A stretch of DNA of 12,494 nt from Bacteroidota bacterium (lineage in GTDB: Bacteria > Bacteroidota > Rhodothermia > Rhodothermales > UBA10348), in assembly GCA_024640835.1 (NCBI GenBank), contig JAHEEH010000007.1:1-12494 (forward strand). Reading direction: 5' to 3'. A program made the translations under genes and the position numbers. Numbering within the stretch: the stretch's first letter is position 1; every line of letters starts with the position of its first letter. This document shows positions 1 through 6,463 of the stretch, in pieces. The notes under the pieces are model-generated. The model saw only the letters and a program-made list of their open reading frames with translations, did no database searches and was not told the origin of the DNA.

Positions 1-69
1 ATCAACCAGCTGGTCCTCTACATCTCGTCGATCCAGCAGCCCGTCGAGGATCTCACCGGCTCCGATTGA
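1..69 (+). CDS. C-terminal end of an unidentified protein, cut by the window edge
   Basis: The first 22 codons of the window read open in frame 1 and end at a TGA at 67-69. The peptide contains LVLYISSIQQPVEDL and ends LTGSD. I counted 20 of 22 third positions as G or C, which matches the codon use of the neighbouring genes and makes this a real gene tail rather than chance. It converges on coaX and their 3' ends overlap by 17 bp. Too little is visible to name a family. Confidence 0.6.
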   Translation: MNQLVLYISSIQQPVEDLTGSD

Positions 70-835
70 TCGCGGCGATCTCCCGAATGCCGCGCAGGAC
101 CAGGTCCGGGTCGGAATGATCGATCCGCGGCAGCTGGCGGGCGAGCAGACTCCCCCATCCGCCGGTGACCACGACGGCCGCCCGGTGACCGAGTTCCTGC
201 TCGATCTGCTGAACGATACCGTCCACTGCGTGGACGAACCCCGGAAGAATACCCGCCTGCAGGGCACTTCGCGTCGACGATCCCACGATTCGATCCGGCC
301 ATTCCAGTGGAACCTCCGGAAGCTGCGCGGTGCCCACCCGCAGGGAACGGCGGACGAGTTCGGGGCCGGGCGCGATGACCCCGCCCAGGTATACCGGTCC
401 GTCCGACGTCGACACCACGACCTCCATGTTGACCGCGGTGCCGGCGTCGACCGCGATCGCCACTCTCCTCATCGGCAGGGCCCGCGCACTCCAGGTCCAG
501 GCGCCCGCGGCGGCAGCAAGCCGGTCCGCCCCGAGCGTGACCGGGGTCTCGTATGCAAGGGAGAAGGGCAGCGGGACGGAAGCATCCAGCCGGAACGGGG
601 CGTCACCGGATGCCTCCACCAGCCGGTCGACGACGTCCTGCGTGACGGAGGGAACGACCGAGGCGACGGCGGTCCTGTCCACCCGCCCCGCCGCGAGGAA
701 GCGCGCGAACTCGTCATCCAGGTCGATCCTGCCCTCCCGGAGCGGAATGCGCACGGTCCCGGTGAGTTCACCGTCCCGGAAGCGGCCGGCCTTCACGGCG
801 CTGTTGCCGATATCGACGACGTACCACTCGATCAT
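53..835 (-). CDS. coaX: Type III pantothenate kinase (CoaX)
   Basis: Phosphorylates pantothenate with ATP, the first step of coenzyme A synthesis in the cytosol. The 260-residue length is normal for the family. Visible ASKHA-fold motifs are an N-terminal DIGNSAVKAG (Asp8, phosphate binding), GADR at residues 102-105 (Asp104 as the expected catalytic base), DAGTAVNME starting at residue 130, GGVIAPG around residues 151-157, and GGWGSLL near the C-terminus. Most CoaX proteins carry T-x-D after DxGTA, so the N-M-E here is a mild variation. The ATG at 835 overlaps the birA stop as ATGA, so translation is probably coupled to birA. The stop lies inside the convergent gene at 1-69. Neighbouring birA makes this a small cofactor operon. 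Identity is secure. Confidence 0.95.
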   Translation of the reverse strand: MIEWYVVDIGNSAVKAGRFRDGELTGTVRIPLREGRIDLDDEFARFLAAGRVDRTAVASVVPSVTQDVVDRLVEASGDAPFRLDASVPLPFSLAYETPVTLGADRLAAAAGAWTWSARALPMRRVAIAVDAGTAVNMEVVVSTSDGPVYLGGVIAPGPELVRRSLRVGTAQLPEVPLEWPDRIVGSSTRSALQAGILPGFVHAVDGIVQQIEQELGHRAAVVVTGGWGSLLARQLPRIDHSDPDLVLRGIREIAAINRSR

Positions 836-1605
836 CGACTGCTGAGCGTGATATCCCCTGCCGCGAAAGTACGAAGCCCGGCCTCGGTGCGAAGCAGGAG
901 AAAGCCGGAAGCGTCGACGCCCTCCATGATGCCGTGCACAGCCGCTTCTCCCTGAAACGGGCGCACAGCGACGGGACGGCCCACACCGTCGAGCAGGGCC
1001 CTGTAGGACCGCTCCGCCTCACCGGTACCCTCCTGCCACTCCGCGAACGCCCGGTCCAGCTCGACCGCGAGAACCGCCGCCACGTCGGCCCGGTCCGCGG
1101 GTTTGTCCGTCACCATCCGGATGGAGGTCGCAGAACCCTCCAATTCGATCGGAAACCGGTCCTGGTTCACGTTGAGGCCAATGCCTACCACGGCCGACGG
1201 CGTCCCGGAAGCCCTCCGCTCCACGAGAATGCCGGAGATCTTCCGCCCCGCGACGAGCACGTCGTTCGGCCACTTGACCGCGACACCCGGCAGGTCGCGG
1301 AGCGACCGTGCCACCGCCACCGCCGAGACGAGGGGCAGCCATTCCCAGGCGACGTCCGACCGCGTGGGGCGCACGACCACGGATACCAGAAGACCGTCTC
1401 CGGGGGTCGAGGACCAAGTCCGTCCCCGGCGGCCTCGCCCCCTGGTCTGTCGATCCGCCACGACCAGGAAGCCGTGAGGGGCACCCTCCTCCGCGAGTTC
1501 CAGGGCCCGACGGTTCGTCGAATCGATGACGCCATGCACCTCGACCCCGGACACGCGGGGAGGCGGTTCCCGGTAGAGGCGGTCGAGATCGGTGGGAAGA
1601 CGCAT
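832..1605 (-). CDS. birA: Biotin--[acetyl-CoA-carboxylase] ligase (BirA), no DNA-binding domain
   Basis: Activates biotin with ATP and attaches it to the biotin carboxyl carrier protein of acetyl-CoA carboxylase, which feeds fatty acid synthesis. The 257 residues contain the biotin/lipoate ligase core: DSTN at 28-31, the biotinyl-AMP loop GRGRRGR at 56-62, KWPND at 111-115, KISGILVE at 122-129 and GIGLNVN at 141-147. A small C-terminal SH3-like domain follows from about residue 208. The protein starts directly at the catalytic domain with no N-terminal helix-turn-helix, so it is a monofunctional group I ligase and should not act as a biotin repressor. The ATG at 1605 is the start giving the expected N-terminus; no clear Shine-Dalgarno precedes it. 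Upstream partner of coaX through a 4-bp overlap. Confidence 0.95.
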   Translation of the reverse strand: MRLPTDLDRLYREPPPRVSGVEVHGVIDSTNRRALELAEEGAPHGFLVVADRQTRGRGRRGRTWSSTPGDGLLVSVVVRPTRSDVAWEWLPLVSAVAVARSLRDLPGVAVKWPNDVLVAGRKISGILVERRASGTPSAVVGIGLNVNQDRFPIELEGSATSIRMVTDKPADRADVAAVLAVELDRAFAEWQEGTGEAERSYRALLDGVGRPVAVRPFQGEAAVHGIMEGVDASGFLLLRTEAGLRTFAAGDITLSSR

Positions 1606-1610
1606 GCGGT

Positions 1611-1617
1611 GAAGGTA
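1611..1617 (-). promoter_or_regulatory. Candidate -7/-10 element upstream of birA
   Basis: The minus strand reads TACCTTC here, five bases before the birA ATG. It resembles the elements proposed upstream of fabI, the lipoprotein gene and the CNT gene, and the Bacteroidota TAnnTTTG -7 box. If it is functional the transcript would be leaderless or nearly so. No clear -33 box is visible. Weak evidence. Confidence 0.2.
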
Positions 1618-1677
1618 AGGCCGCCCCTCGAACGCATCGTGTCCAGCGGCGTATGGACGGTGTCACCCTCTCCCGGC

Positions 1678-2358
1678 ATGCGGTCCGCGCGCTCGATCAT
1701 TCTCCTCGCCGTTCTCGGGGGCCTCGCCCTCCCGGCCACGGGACAGTCCATCCGTCCGCCCGAGCTCCGACAGGAGTTTCACCGCGCGGAGCGGGCCTGG
1801 AGGACGGGCACGAACCTGTACGAAGCCAAGATCCGCCTGGACCGTGTCCTGAAGGCCGTGCCCGACGATGCCGAGGCCAGGCTGGTTCGCGCCCGGGTTC
1901 TACTGGACCTCGATCGCCCGTCCGAGGCGCTTGCCGATGCGAGGGCAGCGACGCGGATCACTCCCGGGGACGGTAGGGCCTGGCTGGTGCGCGCAGAGGC
2001 CGCCCAGCGCGGAGAGGGCGACCGCGAAGAGGCTTTCGACGCGCTCGACCGGGCCGCGGAACGGATTACGGACGGCATCGACGAACACGTTCGGCTGTCC
2101 TGGGTGGCCCAGGCCCTGTCCGAGATCGATCGGGCCGAGGCGTTCGCGCGCATTGCGCTTGCGCTGGGCCCGGACGCACCCGCCGCCTACTGGCGACTGG
2201 CCGAGGTGTTCGTCGCCCAGGAGCGTTTCGGAGACGCCGAGACCCTCCTCGCAAGGGGTCTTGAGGACGGGGTCCTGTCCGGGTCTTCGCTCCGGGCGCA
2301 CCCGGTGCTGGGCCCGCTCGCCGACGCTCCGGCCCTGCGCGCTCACCTGGACGGATAG
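1678..2358 (+). CDS. Secreted tetratricopeptide-repeat protein
   Basis: A 226-residue protein of unknown specific role. I place the start at the ATG at 1678 because it opens a clean Sec signal peptide: Arg2/Arg5, then a hydrophobic core IILLAVLGGLALP, then ATG-QS as a likely cleavage site near residues 22-24. The frame stays open far upstream, but that part is antisense to birA. The mature part is almost entirely helical TPR-like repeats with alternating Ala/Leu/Tyr positions, for example DAEARLVRARVLLDLDRPSE and APAAYWRLAEVFVAQERFGD; I count about four or five repeats. TPRs usually scaffold protein-protein contacts, so a periplasmic adaptor role is likely. It is transcribed alone, divergent from birA with a 72-bp gap, and its last 16 bp overlap the end of the convergent lipoprotein gene. 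No Shine-Dalgarno is visible. Confidence 0.8.
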   Translation: MRSARSIILLAVLGGLALPATGQSIRPPELRQEFHRAERAWRTGTNLYEAKIRLDRVLKAVPDDAEARLVRARVLLDLDRPSEALADARAATRITPGDGRAWLVRAEAAQRGEGDREEAFDALDRAAERITDGIDEHVRLSWVAQALSEIDRAEAFARIALALGPDAPAAYWRLAEVFVAQERFGDAETLLARGLEDGVLSGSSLRAHPVLGPLADAPALRAHLDG

Positions 2359-3116
2359 GTCCAGGTCGTCGTGATCCGGAAGCGGCGATCCCGTCCGAAG
2401 CGGGGTATGATCCAGGTTTCGTAGACCGATCTCATCGGCAGCAGGCCCCCGCTGCCATCCCACCGGGTGCTGGCGCTCGCCCGACTCCGATCGGTGAAGA
2501 GCAGGGCCGCATCCTCGCGCTCCAGATCGACGGAAAGGAGCAGGTCGTCCGCTCCGCGGGTTGCATAGCGGACGCGCCGGACGATCTCGCCATCACCCGG
2601 TCCGGAAAGGGCCTCCACCTCGATGTGACGGTCCGCGCCGTCGCTCGCGGTCGAGTCGGAACCGATCCCGATCGCGTATTTCTCCCGGTTTCTCGCGCTC
2701 ATGAACGAAGCGTCCTCGGGCATCACGTAGGGGGAAGGATCCGGAGGATCCGGTGTACCCGAACGGCCCCTCGCCAGCCCATCGAACATCCCGAAACCGA
2801 AGGCACCGGACGAGTCCGCCCGCACGGCGATCGTCACCGAATCCGCCGCCAGGAAGCGGACCGTGATCTCTCGGAACGCCAGGACCTCGTCCGAGGCATC
2901 CAGCTCCTCGACGCGGATCGTGCGTTCGTGATCGAGGGTCGCAGGCCTCGACCAGGCCTCGCGGAAGGCCCGCGTGTCGAGGCTGTCGATCGTTTCCCAG
3001 GGGCCCGCGGCAGGCACGACGGGCGTGCGCTCCGCGCCGGTCCCACAGGCAGCCGATCCGAGAACCAGGGCTGCGCACAGCGGGAAGAGAGTCCGGAGCA
3101 GTCGGGTGTGAACCAT
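2343..3116 (-). CDS. Probable lipoprotein of unknown function
   Basis: I do not recognise this family. The chosen ATG at 3116 gives 257 residues beginning with MVHTRLLRTLFPLCAALVLG, a lipoprotein signal peptide ending in GSAAC. This fits the broad prokaryotic lipobox pattern although it lacks the usual Leu at -3. A start 27 codons upstream at 3197 is possible, but it would add a charged, non-signal extension overlapping the divergent gene. The mature protein is acidic with many beta-like stretches. It has a Pro/Asp-rich linker near the middle (GTPDPPDPSPYVMPED) and a C-terminal half of alternating strands such as DDLLLSVDLERED, then MRSVYETWIIPRFG and a final TTTWTYPSR. A LolA-like or other beta-sheet lipid-binding fold is conceivable but unproven. 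It is divergent from the IMPase gene and convergent with the TPR gene. Confidence 0.72.
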   Translation of the reverse strand: MVHTRLLRTLFPLCAALVLGSAACGTGAERTPVVPAAGPWETIDSLDTRAFREAWSRPATLDHERTIRVEELDASDEVLAFREITVRFLAADSVTIAVRADSSGAFGFGMFDGLARGRSGTPDPPDPSPYVMPEDASFMSARNREKYAIGIGSDSTASDGADRHIEVEALSGPGDGEIVRRVRYATRGADDLLLSVDLEREDAALLFTDRSRASASTRWDGSGGLLPMRSVYETWIIPRFGRDRRFRITTTWTYPSR

Positions 3117-3163
3117 CGGGCGGTGGTCGGGTACTCGGGGCACCGGATGCGTCCGGCGGGCGA

Positions 3164-3171
3164 CCAAGATA
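3164..3171 (-). promoter_or_regulatory. Candidate -7/-10 element for the lipoprotein gene
   Basis: The minus strand reads TATCTTGG in the AT-richer part of the 73-bp divergent gap. It lies 47 bases before the ATG at 3116, close to the spacing of the CNT element to its own ATG. It resembles the Bacteroidota TAnnTTTG box. It lies downstream of the alternative start at 3197, which argues for the ATG at 3116. No clear -33 box. Confidence 0.3.
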
Positions 3172-3189
3172 GCCAAATACCACTCCGAG

Positions 3190-4014
3190 ATGATCACGAC
3201 CGAGTTCCTTCAGCGCGCCCGGGACGCGGCCGTGGAAGCCGCCCGGGCCGCCGGCAACCTGATCCGTGCCGAGGCCGGTCGCGTCGATGGACGCCGCATC
3301 ACGGCGAAGGGGATACACGACCTGGTCACGGAGGTGGACACCGCGGCCGAGCGGTGCATCCTGGACCTGCTCGGGACACGGTTTCCCTCCTTCGGCGTGC
3401 TCGCCGAGGAGGACACGTCGACGCACCGGGCCGGGATTCCCGAGTCGGGCTTCCGCTGGATCGTCGACCCCATCGACGGCACCACCAACTTCGCACATGG
3501 CGTACCCCCGTACGCCGTCAGCATTGCCCTCGAGCACACGAGCGGCATCGTCACCGGCGTCGTGTATGACGTGTCGCGGGACGAGCTCTTCACGGCCGTG
3601 CGCGGGGGAGGTCTGAACGTGGACGGCCGGCCTTCGGGCGTTTCCGGCACGGAGTCCCTCGACGACAGCCTCGTCACCACCGGATTCCCCTACCGATCCT
3701 ACGGCCACATGGACCCCTATCTCGAGGTCCTGCGATCCTTCATGGAACGCACGCGCGGAGTACGCAGGCCAGGTTCGGCGTCCGTCGACCTCGCTTACGT
3801 CGCGGCGGGCCGCTTCGACGGCTTCTTCGAGTCGGGGCTTCGGCCGTGGGACGTGGCCGCCGGATGCCTGCTCGTCACGGAAGGCGGTGGTCAGGTGTCG
3901 GCGTACGACGGTTCGGGCGATCCGATCTTCGGCCGCCAGGTCCTCGCCACGAACGGACGCGTCCACCAGGAGATGCTCGGCCTTCTCCGTCCCCTGCGTT
4001 CCGTAACGGACTGA
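3190..4014 (+). CDS. Inositol monophosphatase family protein (SuhB-like)
   Basis: A Mg2+-dependent, Li+-sensitive type of phosphatase in the cytosol, 274 residues, the normal length. The metal-binding motifs are complete: HDLVTEVD at 43-50, VLAEED at 70-75 (Glu74 the likely metal ligand), WIVDPIDGTTNF at 90-101 (Asp93 and Asp96), and RPWDVAAG at 218-225 (Asp221). Members hydrolyse myo-inositol-1-phosphate, but relatives act on histidinol phosphate, 3'-phosphoadenosine-5'-phosphate or fructose-1,6-bisphosphate. The substrate cannot be fixed from these motifs; the compact SuhB-like architecture favours a sugar or inositol phosphate. The ATG at 3190 gives the expected N-terminal helix. The gene lies divergent from the lipoprotein gene and 67 bp before fabI, with a candidate promoter in between, so co-transcription with fabI is possible but not required. 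Confidence 0.92.
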   Translation: MITTEFLQRARDAAVEAARAAGNLIRAEAGRVDGRRITAKGIHDLVTEVDTAAERCILDLLGTRFPSFGVLAEEDTSTHRAGIPESGFRWIVDPIDGTTNFAHGVPPYAVSIALEHTSGIVTGVVYDVSRDELFTAVRGGGLNVDGRPSGVSGTESLDDSLVTTGFPYRSYGHMDPYLEVLRSFMERTRGVRRPGSASVDLAYVAAGRFDGFFESGLRPWDVAAGCLLVTEGGGQVSAYDGSGDPIFGRQVLATNGRVHQEMLGLLRPLRSVTD

Positions 4015-4035
4015 CCTCGCGTCGGCTGCTTTTCG

Positions 4036-4043
4036 TACCTTCC
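4036..4043 (+). promoter_or_regulatory. Candidate -7/-10 element upstream of fabI
   Basis: TACCTTCC, preceded by a T-run (GCTTTTCG), in the 67-bp gap between the IMPase stop and the fabI ATG. It ends 38 bases before the start codon, similar to the other candidates in this window. It partly matches the Bacteroidota TAnnTTTG box and would drive the fabI-to-TonB_C operon. No clear -33 TTG is found at the usual distance. Confidence 0.3.
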
Positions 4044-4081
4044 GGCCCCCATCATCGCCGAGTACACCACCCGGAAACATC

Positions 4082-4909
4082 ATGGCAAACGCGGGCAACG
4101 GATTGCTGGCCGGCAAGAACGGCGTCATTTTCGGCGCTCTGAACGAGAACAGCATCGCATGGTCCATCGCCGAGGCCGTCCACCGCGAGGGTGGCCGCTT
4201 CGCCCTGTCCAACGCGCCCATCGCGAAGCGTCTCGGCACGGTCGACGCGCTGGCCTCCCGAACGGACAGTCCCGTGCTCTGGGCCGACGCCACGAATGAC
4301 GACGAGCTCGCGGAGCTCTTCGAATCGGCAAAGAAGACGTTCGGCGGGATCGACTTCGTCGTGCATTCGATCGGCATGGGCATGAATGTCCGGAAGGACC
4401 GGGACTACGAGGATCTGAACTACGAGTGGTATCACACGACCCTCGACATCTCGGCGGTCAGCCTGCACCGCGTGATCCACCATGCCGTGGAATCCGGAGC
4501 GTTGAACGATGGCGCATCGATCGTGACCCTGTCCTACATCGGCGCCCAGCGCACGTTTTCGAAGTACTCGGAGATGGGCGACGCCAAGGCACTGCTCGAG
4601 AGCATCGTGCGCTCCTTCGGCTACCGTCTCGGCCGGCGAGGCATCCGGGTCAACGCCATTTCACAGAGCCCTACGCGCACCACCGCGGGGTCCGGCATCA
4701 CCGGATTCGATGCCATGTTCGACTTCGCCGATCGCATCGCTCCGCTCGGGAACGCGGACGCGGAGAGCTGTGCCGACTACACCGTCACCCTGCTCAGCGA
4801 CCTGACGCGCATGGTCACCATGCAGACGCTGTTCCACGATGGCGGATTCAGCACCATGGGGATCTCGGACGACCTGATCCACGCGCTGAAGGACGTCCTC
4901 GGCACATGA
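4082..4909 (+). CDS. fabI: Enoyl-[acyl-carrier-protein] reductase (NADH), FabI, Bacteroidota-like
   Basis: Reduces trans-2-enoyl-ACP to acyl-ACP, the last step of each fatty acid elongation cycle in the cytosol. A 275-residue SDR-fold protein. The cofactor-binding motif is GVIFGALNENSIAWSIA (residues 14-30), replacing the GVANDRSIAWGIA of E. coli FabI. VVHSIG lies at 93-98. The catalytic Tyr152, Tyr162 and Lys169 sit in SYIGAQRTFSKY and MGDAKA with the same 10- and 7-residue spacing as E. coli Tyr146, Tyr156 and Lys163. NAISQSPTRTTAG and TMQTLFHDGGFS complete the substrate side. From memory this pattern, including NVRKDRDY, is typical of Bacteroidota FabI proteins. Its TGA overlaps the next gene's ATG, so it heads a tightly packed operon of envelope genes. 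Confidence 0.93.
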   Translation: MANAGNGLLAGKNGVIFGALNENSIAWSIAEAVHREGGRFALSNAPIAKRLGTVDALASRTDSPVLWADATNDDELAELFESAKKTFGGIDFVVHSIGMGMNVRKDRDYEDLNYEWYHTTLDISAVSLHRVIHHAVESGALNDGASIVTLSYIGAQRTFSKYSEMGDAKALLESIVRSFGYRLGRRGIRVNAISQSPTRTTAGSGITGFDAMFDFADRIAPLGNADAESCADYTVTLLSDLTRMVTMQTLFHDGGFSTMGISDDLIHALKDVLGT

Positions 4910-5658
4910 TCCGACTGTTCGTCTCGGACATCGACGGCTGCCTGTCCGAGCCCTTCCGGCCGTACGACCGTGATCGTCTGGACGCGATCGCCCGACTGGC
5001 GGCTTCGGGCGATGCACGGCGAGTCCCCGTGACGCCACCGGCGTTCTCGATCTGCACGGGCCGGCCCTACGCGTACACGGAGGCCATGACCCAGCTGCTG
5101 GGCCTCACGACGCCGGTTCTTTTCGAGGCGGGAGCCGGGATGTTCGACCCGGTCACGACCCGAACCGTCTGGCACCCCGCCTTCGACAGGGCGCTCGAAG
5201 CGGAGGTCGAAGACCTCCGGTCGTGGCTCTCTTCCGAGGTCCAGGGCACCGACCTGTTCGTGGACCTCGGGAAACGCACGCAGGCCAGCATCATCGGCCC
5301 GGCGCGAGGGGCGATCTACGGCATGCTGCCCGCGGTGCGGGAGCGCCTGGCCGCGCACCACCCGGATTTCGTCGCGGTGACCACCCCCGTGTCCATCGAT
5401 ATCCTGGGACGGCGCCTGACCAAGGCCCACGGACTGGAATGGATGTCGGCGGAGCTCCGGATCCCCCTGTCCGAGATGGCGTTCATCGGCGACACGGACG
5501 GGGACGTCGGCGGGCTTCGCGCCGTGGGAAGGTCCTTTGCCCCTTCGAACGCGAGTGCGGAGGTCCTGGGGGTGGTGGACGTGGTCACGGAGGGGGCGGC
5601 GGCCGGCGGCGTTCACGAAGCCTATCTGGCGTGTATCCGGGTAAACGGGGAGTCATGA
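4906..5658 (+). CDS. HAD-superfamily (class IIB, Cof-like) phosphatase
   Basis: A 250-residue cytosolic phosphohydrolase with all four HAD motifs: motif I SDIDGCLSE (nucleophile Asp8, general acid Asp10), motif II SICTGRP, motif III Lys173 in RLTKAHG, and motif IV GDTDGD (Asp196, Asp200). The long insert between motifs II and III is the C2B cap typical of sucrose-phosphate phosphatase, mannosyl-3-phosphoglycerate phosphatase and archaeal phosphoglycolate phosphatase, which suggests a sugar phosphate or phosphoglycerate-type substrate; the exact one is unknown. The frame is open upstream, but the ATG at 4906, overlapping the fabI stop as ATGA, puts motif I at residues 8-13 as expected. Its own TGA overlaps the next ATG in the same way, so translation is probably coupled on both sides. 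Confidence 0.87.
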   Translation: MIRLFVSDIDGCLSEPFRPYDRDRLDAIARLAASGDARRVPVTPPAFSICTGRPYAYTEAMTQLLGLTTPVLFEAGAGMFDPVTTRTVWHPAFDRALEAEVEDLRSWLSSEVQGTDLFVDLGKRTQASIIGPARGAIYGMLPAVRERLAAHHPDFVAVTTPVSIDILGRRLTKAHGLEWMSAELRIPLSEMAFIGDTDGDVGGLRAVGRSFAPSNASAEVLGVVDVVTEGAAAGGVHEAYLACIRVNGES

Positions 5659-6413
5659 CGGCGCGCTTTTCGTACGCGGTGATGCTCGTGGTCGCGGTCG
5701 CCTGGCCGGCGACGCGCGCCGACGCGCAGCGCGCCCTCCCGCACGAAGATGCGCTCCATTACTCCATCCGGGACCGGTCCACGGTTTTCCAGCTCTCGGA
5801 TTCCACCCGCCCGTACCTGATGCTCGGCCTCCAGGAGCCCGTCCAGGTACTGGAGAACGGGGGAGGCTGGGCGCGGATCAGGACACACGACGGCGCCCAG
5901 GGACTGATCCGCGCGGAGGACCTTTCGAACGTCTGGATCCGGATATCGAAGTCGAAGCAGTCGGTCCTGGTGTACCGGGGCACGCAGCTCGTGGAGCGCA
6001 TCCCCGCCGACCTGGGTCACAATTTCTTCGCGGACAAGGAGCGCCGGGGCAGTCCGGGTGATCCGGATCACTGGCGCACCCCGGAAGGTGTCTTCCACGT
6101 GGTCGAGAAGAATGCGCACAGCCAGTTCCACCGGGCCCTCGTCCTGAACTATCCGAACGAGGAAGACGCCCGTCGGGGACTCCGCGACAGCCTGATCACC
6201 GATGCCGAGTATCGCGCCATCATCGACGCCAACCGGACCTTTTCGATGCCGCCGATGGGAACCGCACTCGGCGGCTGGATCGAGATCCACGGGCGCGGCA
6301 CCGGACAGCGGGCGAACTGGACCCAGGGCTGCGTGGCCATTCCCGACGCCTCCATCGACCGGATCTGGGACTGGGTGCACGTCGGCACGCCGGTGTTGAT
6401 CGACCCCGACTGA
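5655..6413 (+). CDS. Secreted L,D-transpeptidase (YkuD domain) with N-terminal SH3-like domain
   Basis: Predicted to form 3-3 peptidoglycan cross-links or attach proteins to the wall in the periplasm. The 252 residues begin with a signal peptide (hydrophobic SYAVMLVVAVAWPA, likely cleavage at ADA-QR, about residues 24-25). Next comes an SH3-like stretch at about 30-95 (VQVLENGGGWARIRTHDG). The YkuD domain occupies the rest: IWIRISKSKQSVLVYRG-like first strands, GTALGGWIEIHGRG, and the active site His212 to Cys226 in ANWTQGCVAI. The Arg usually found two residues after Cys is Ile here (CVAI), as in the WT-x-GC-[IV]-A group of Gram-negative enzymes. The ATG at 5655 overlaps the HAD stop and yields the full signal peptide. 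The NfeD1 gene starts about 50 bp downstream. Confidence 0.9.
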   Translation: MTARFSYAVMLVVAVAWPATRADAQRALPHEDALHYSIRDRSTVFQLSDSTRPYLMLGLQEPVQVLENGGGWARIRTHDGAQGLIRAEDLSNVWIRISKSKQSVLVYRGTQLVERIPADLGHNFFADKERRGSPGDPDHWRTPEGVFHVVEKNAHSQFHRALVLNYPNEEDARRGLRDSLITDAEYRAIIDANRTFSMPPMGTALGGWIEIHGRGTGQRANWTQGCVAIPDASIDRIWDWVHVGTPVLIDPD

Positions 6414-6463
6414 ATCACCGCGGGGCCGTCCGGCGTACGATCCCGGTGGTGACCATCCTCCGT

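Noticed and set aside
934..1677. Upstream extension of the TPR protein frame on the plus strand
   Set aside because: It is antisense to birA and low in complexity; the signal peptide begins at 1678, so the extension is not translated.
2593..4383. Open frame of about 600 codons on the minus strand across the lipoprotein, IMPase and fabI genes
   Set aside because: It is antisense to two genes with complete catalytic motifs and out of frame with the lipoprotein gene; no recognisable fold.
6405..6452. Possible hairpin between the L,D-transpeptidase and NfeD1 genes (CCCCG/CGGGG and TCACC/GGTGA arms)
   Set aside because: The arms are only five bases, overlap each other, and have no U-run; ordinary for GC-rich sequence, so not called a terminator.
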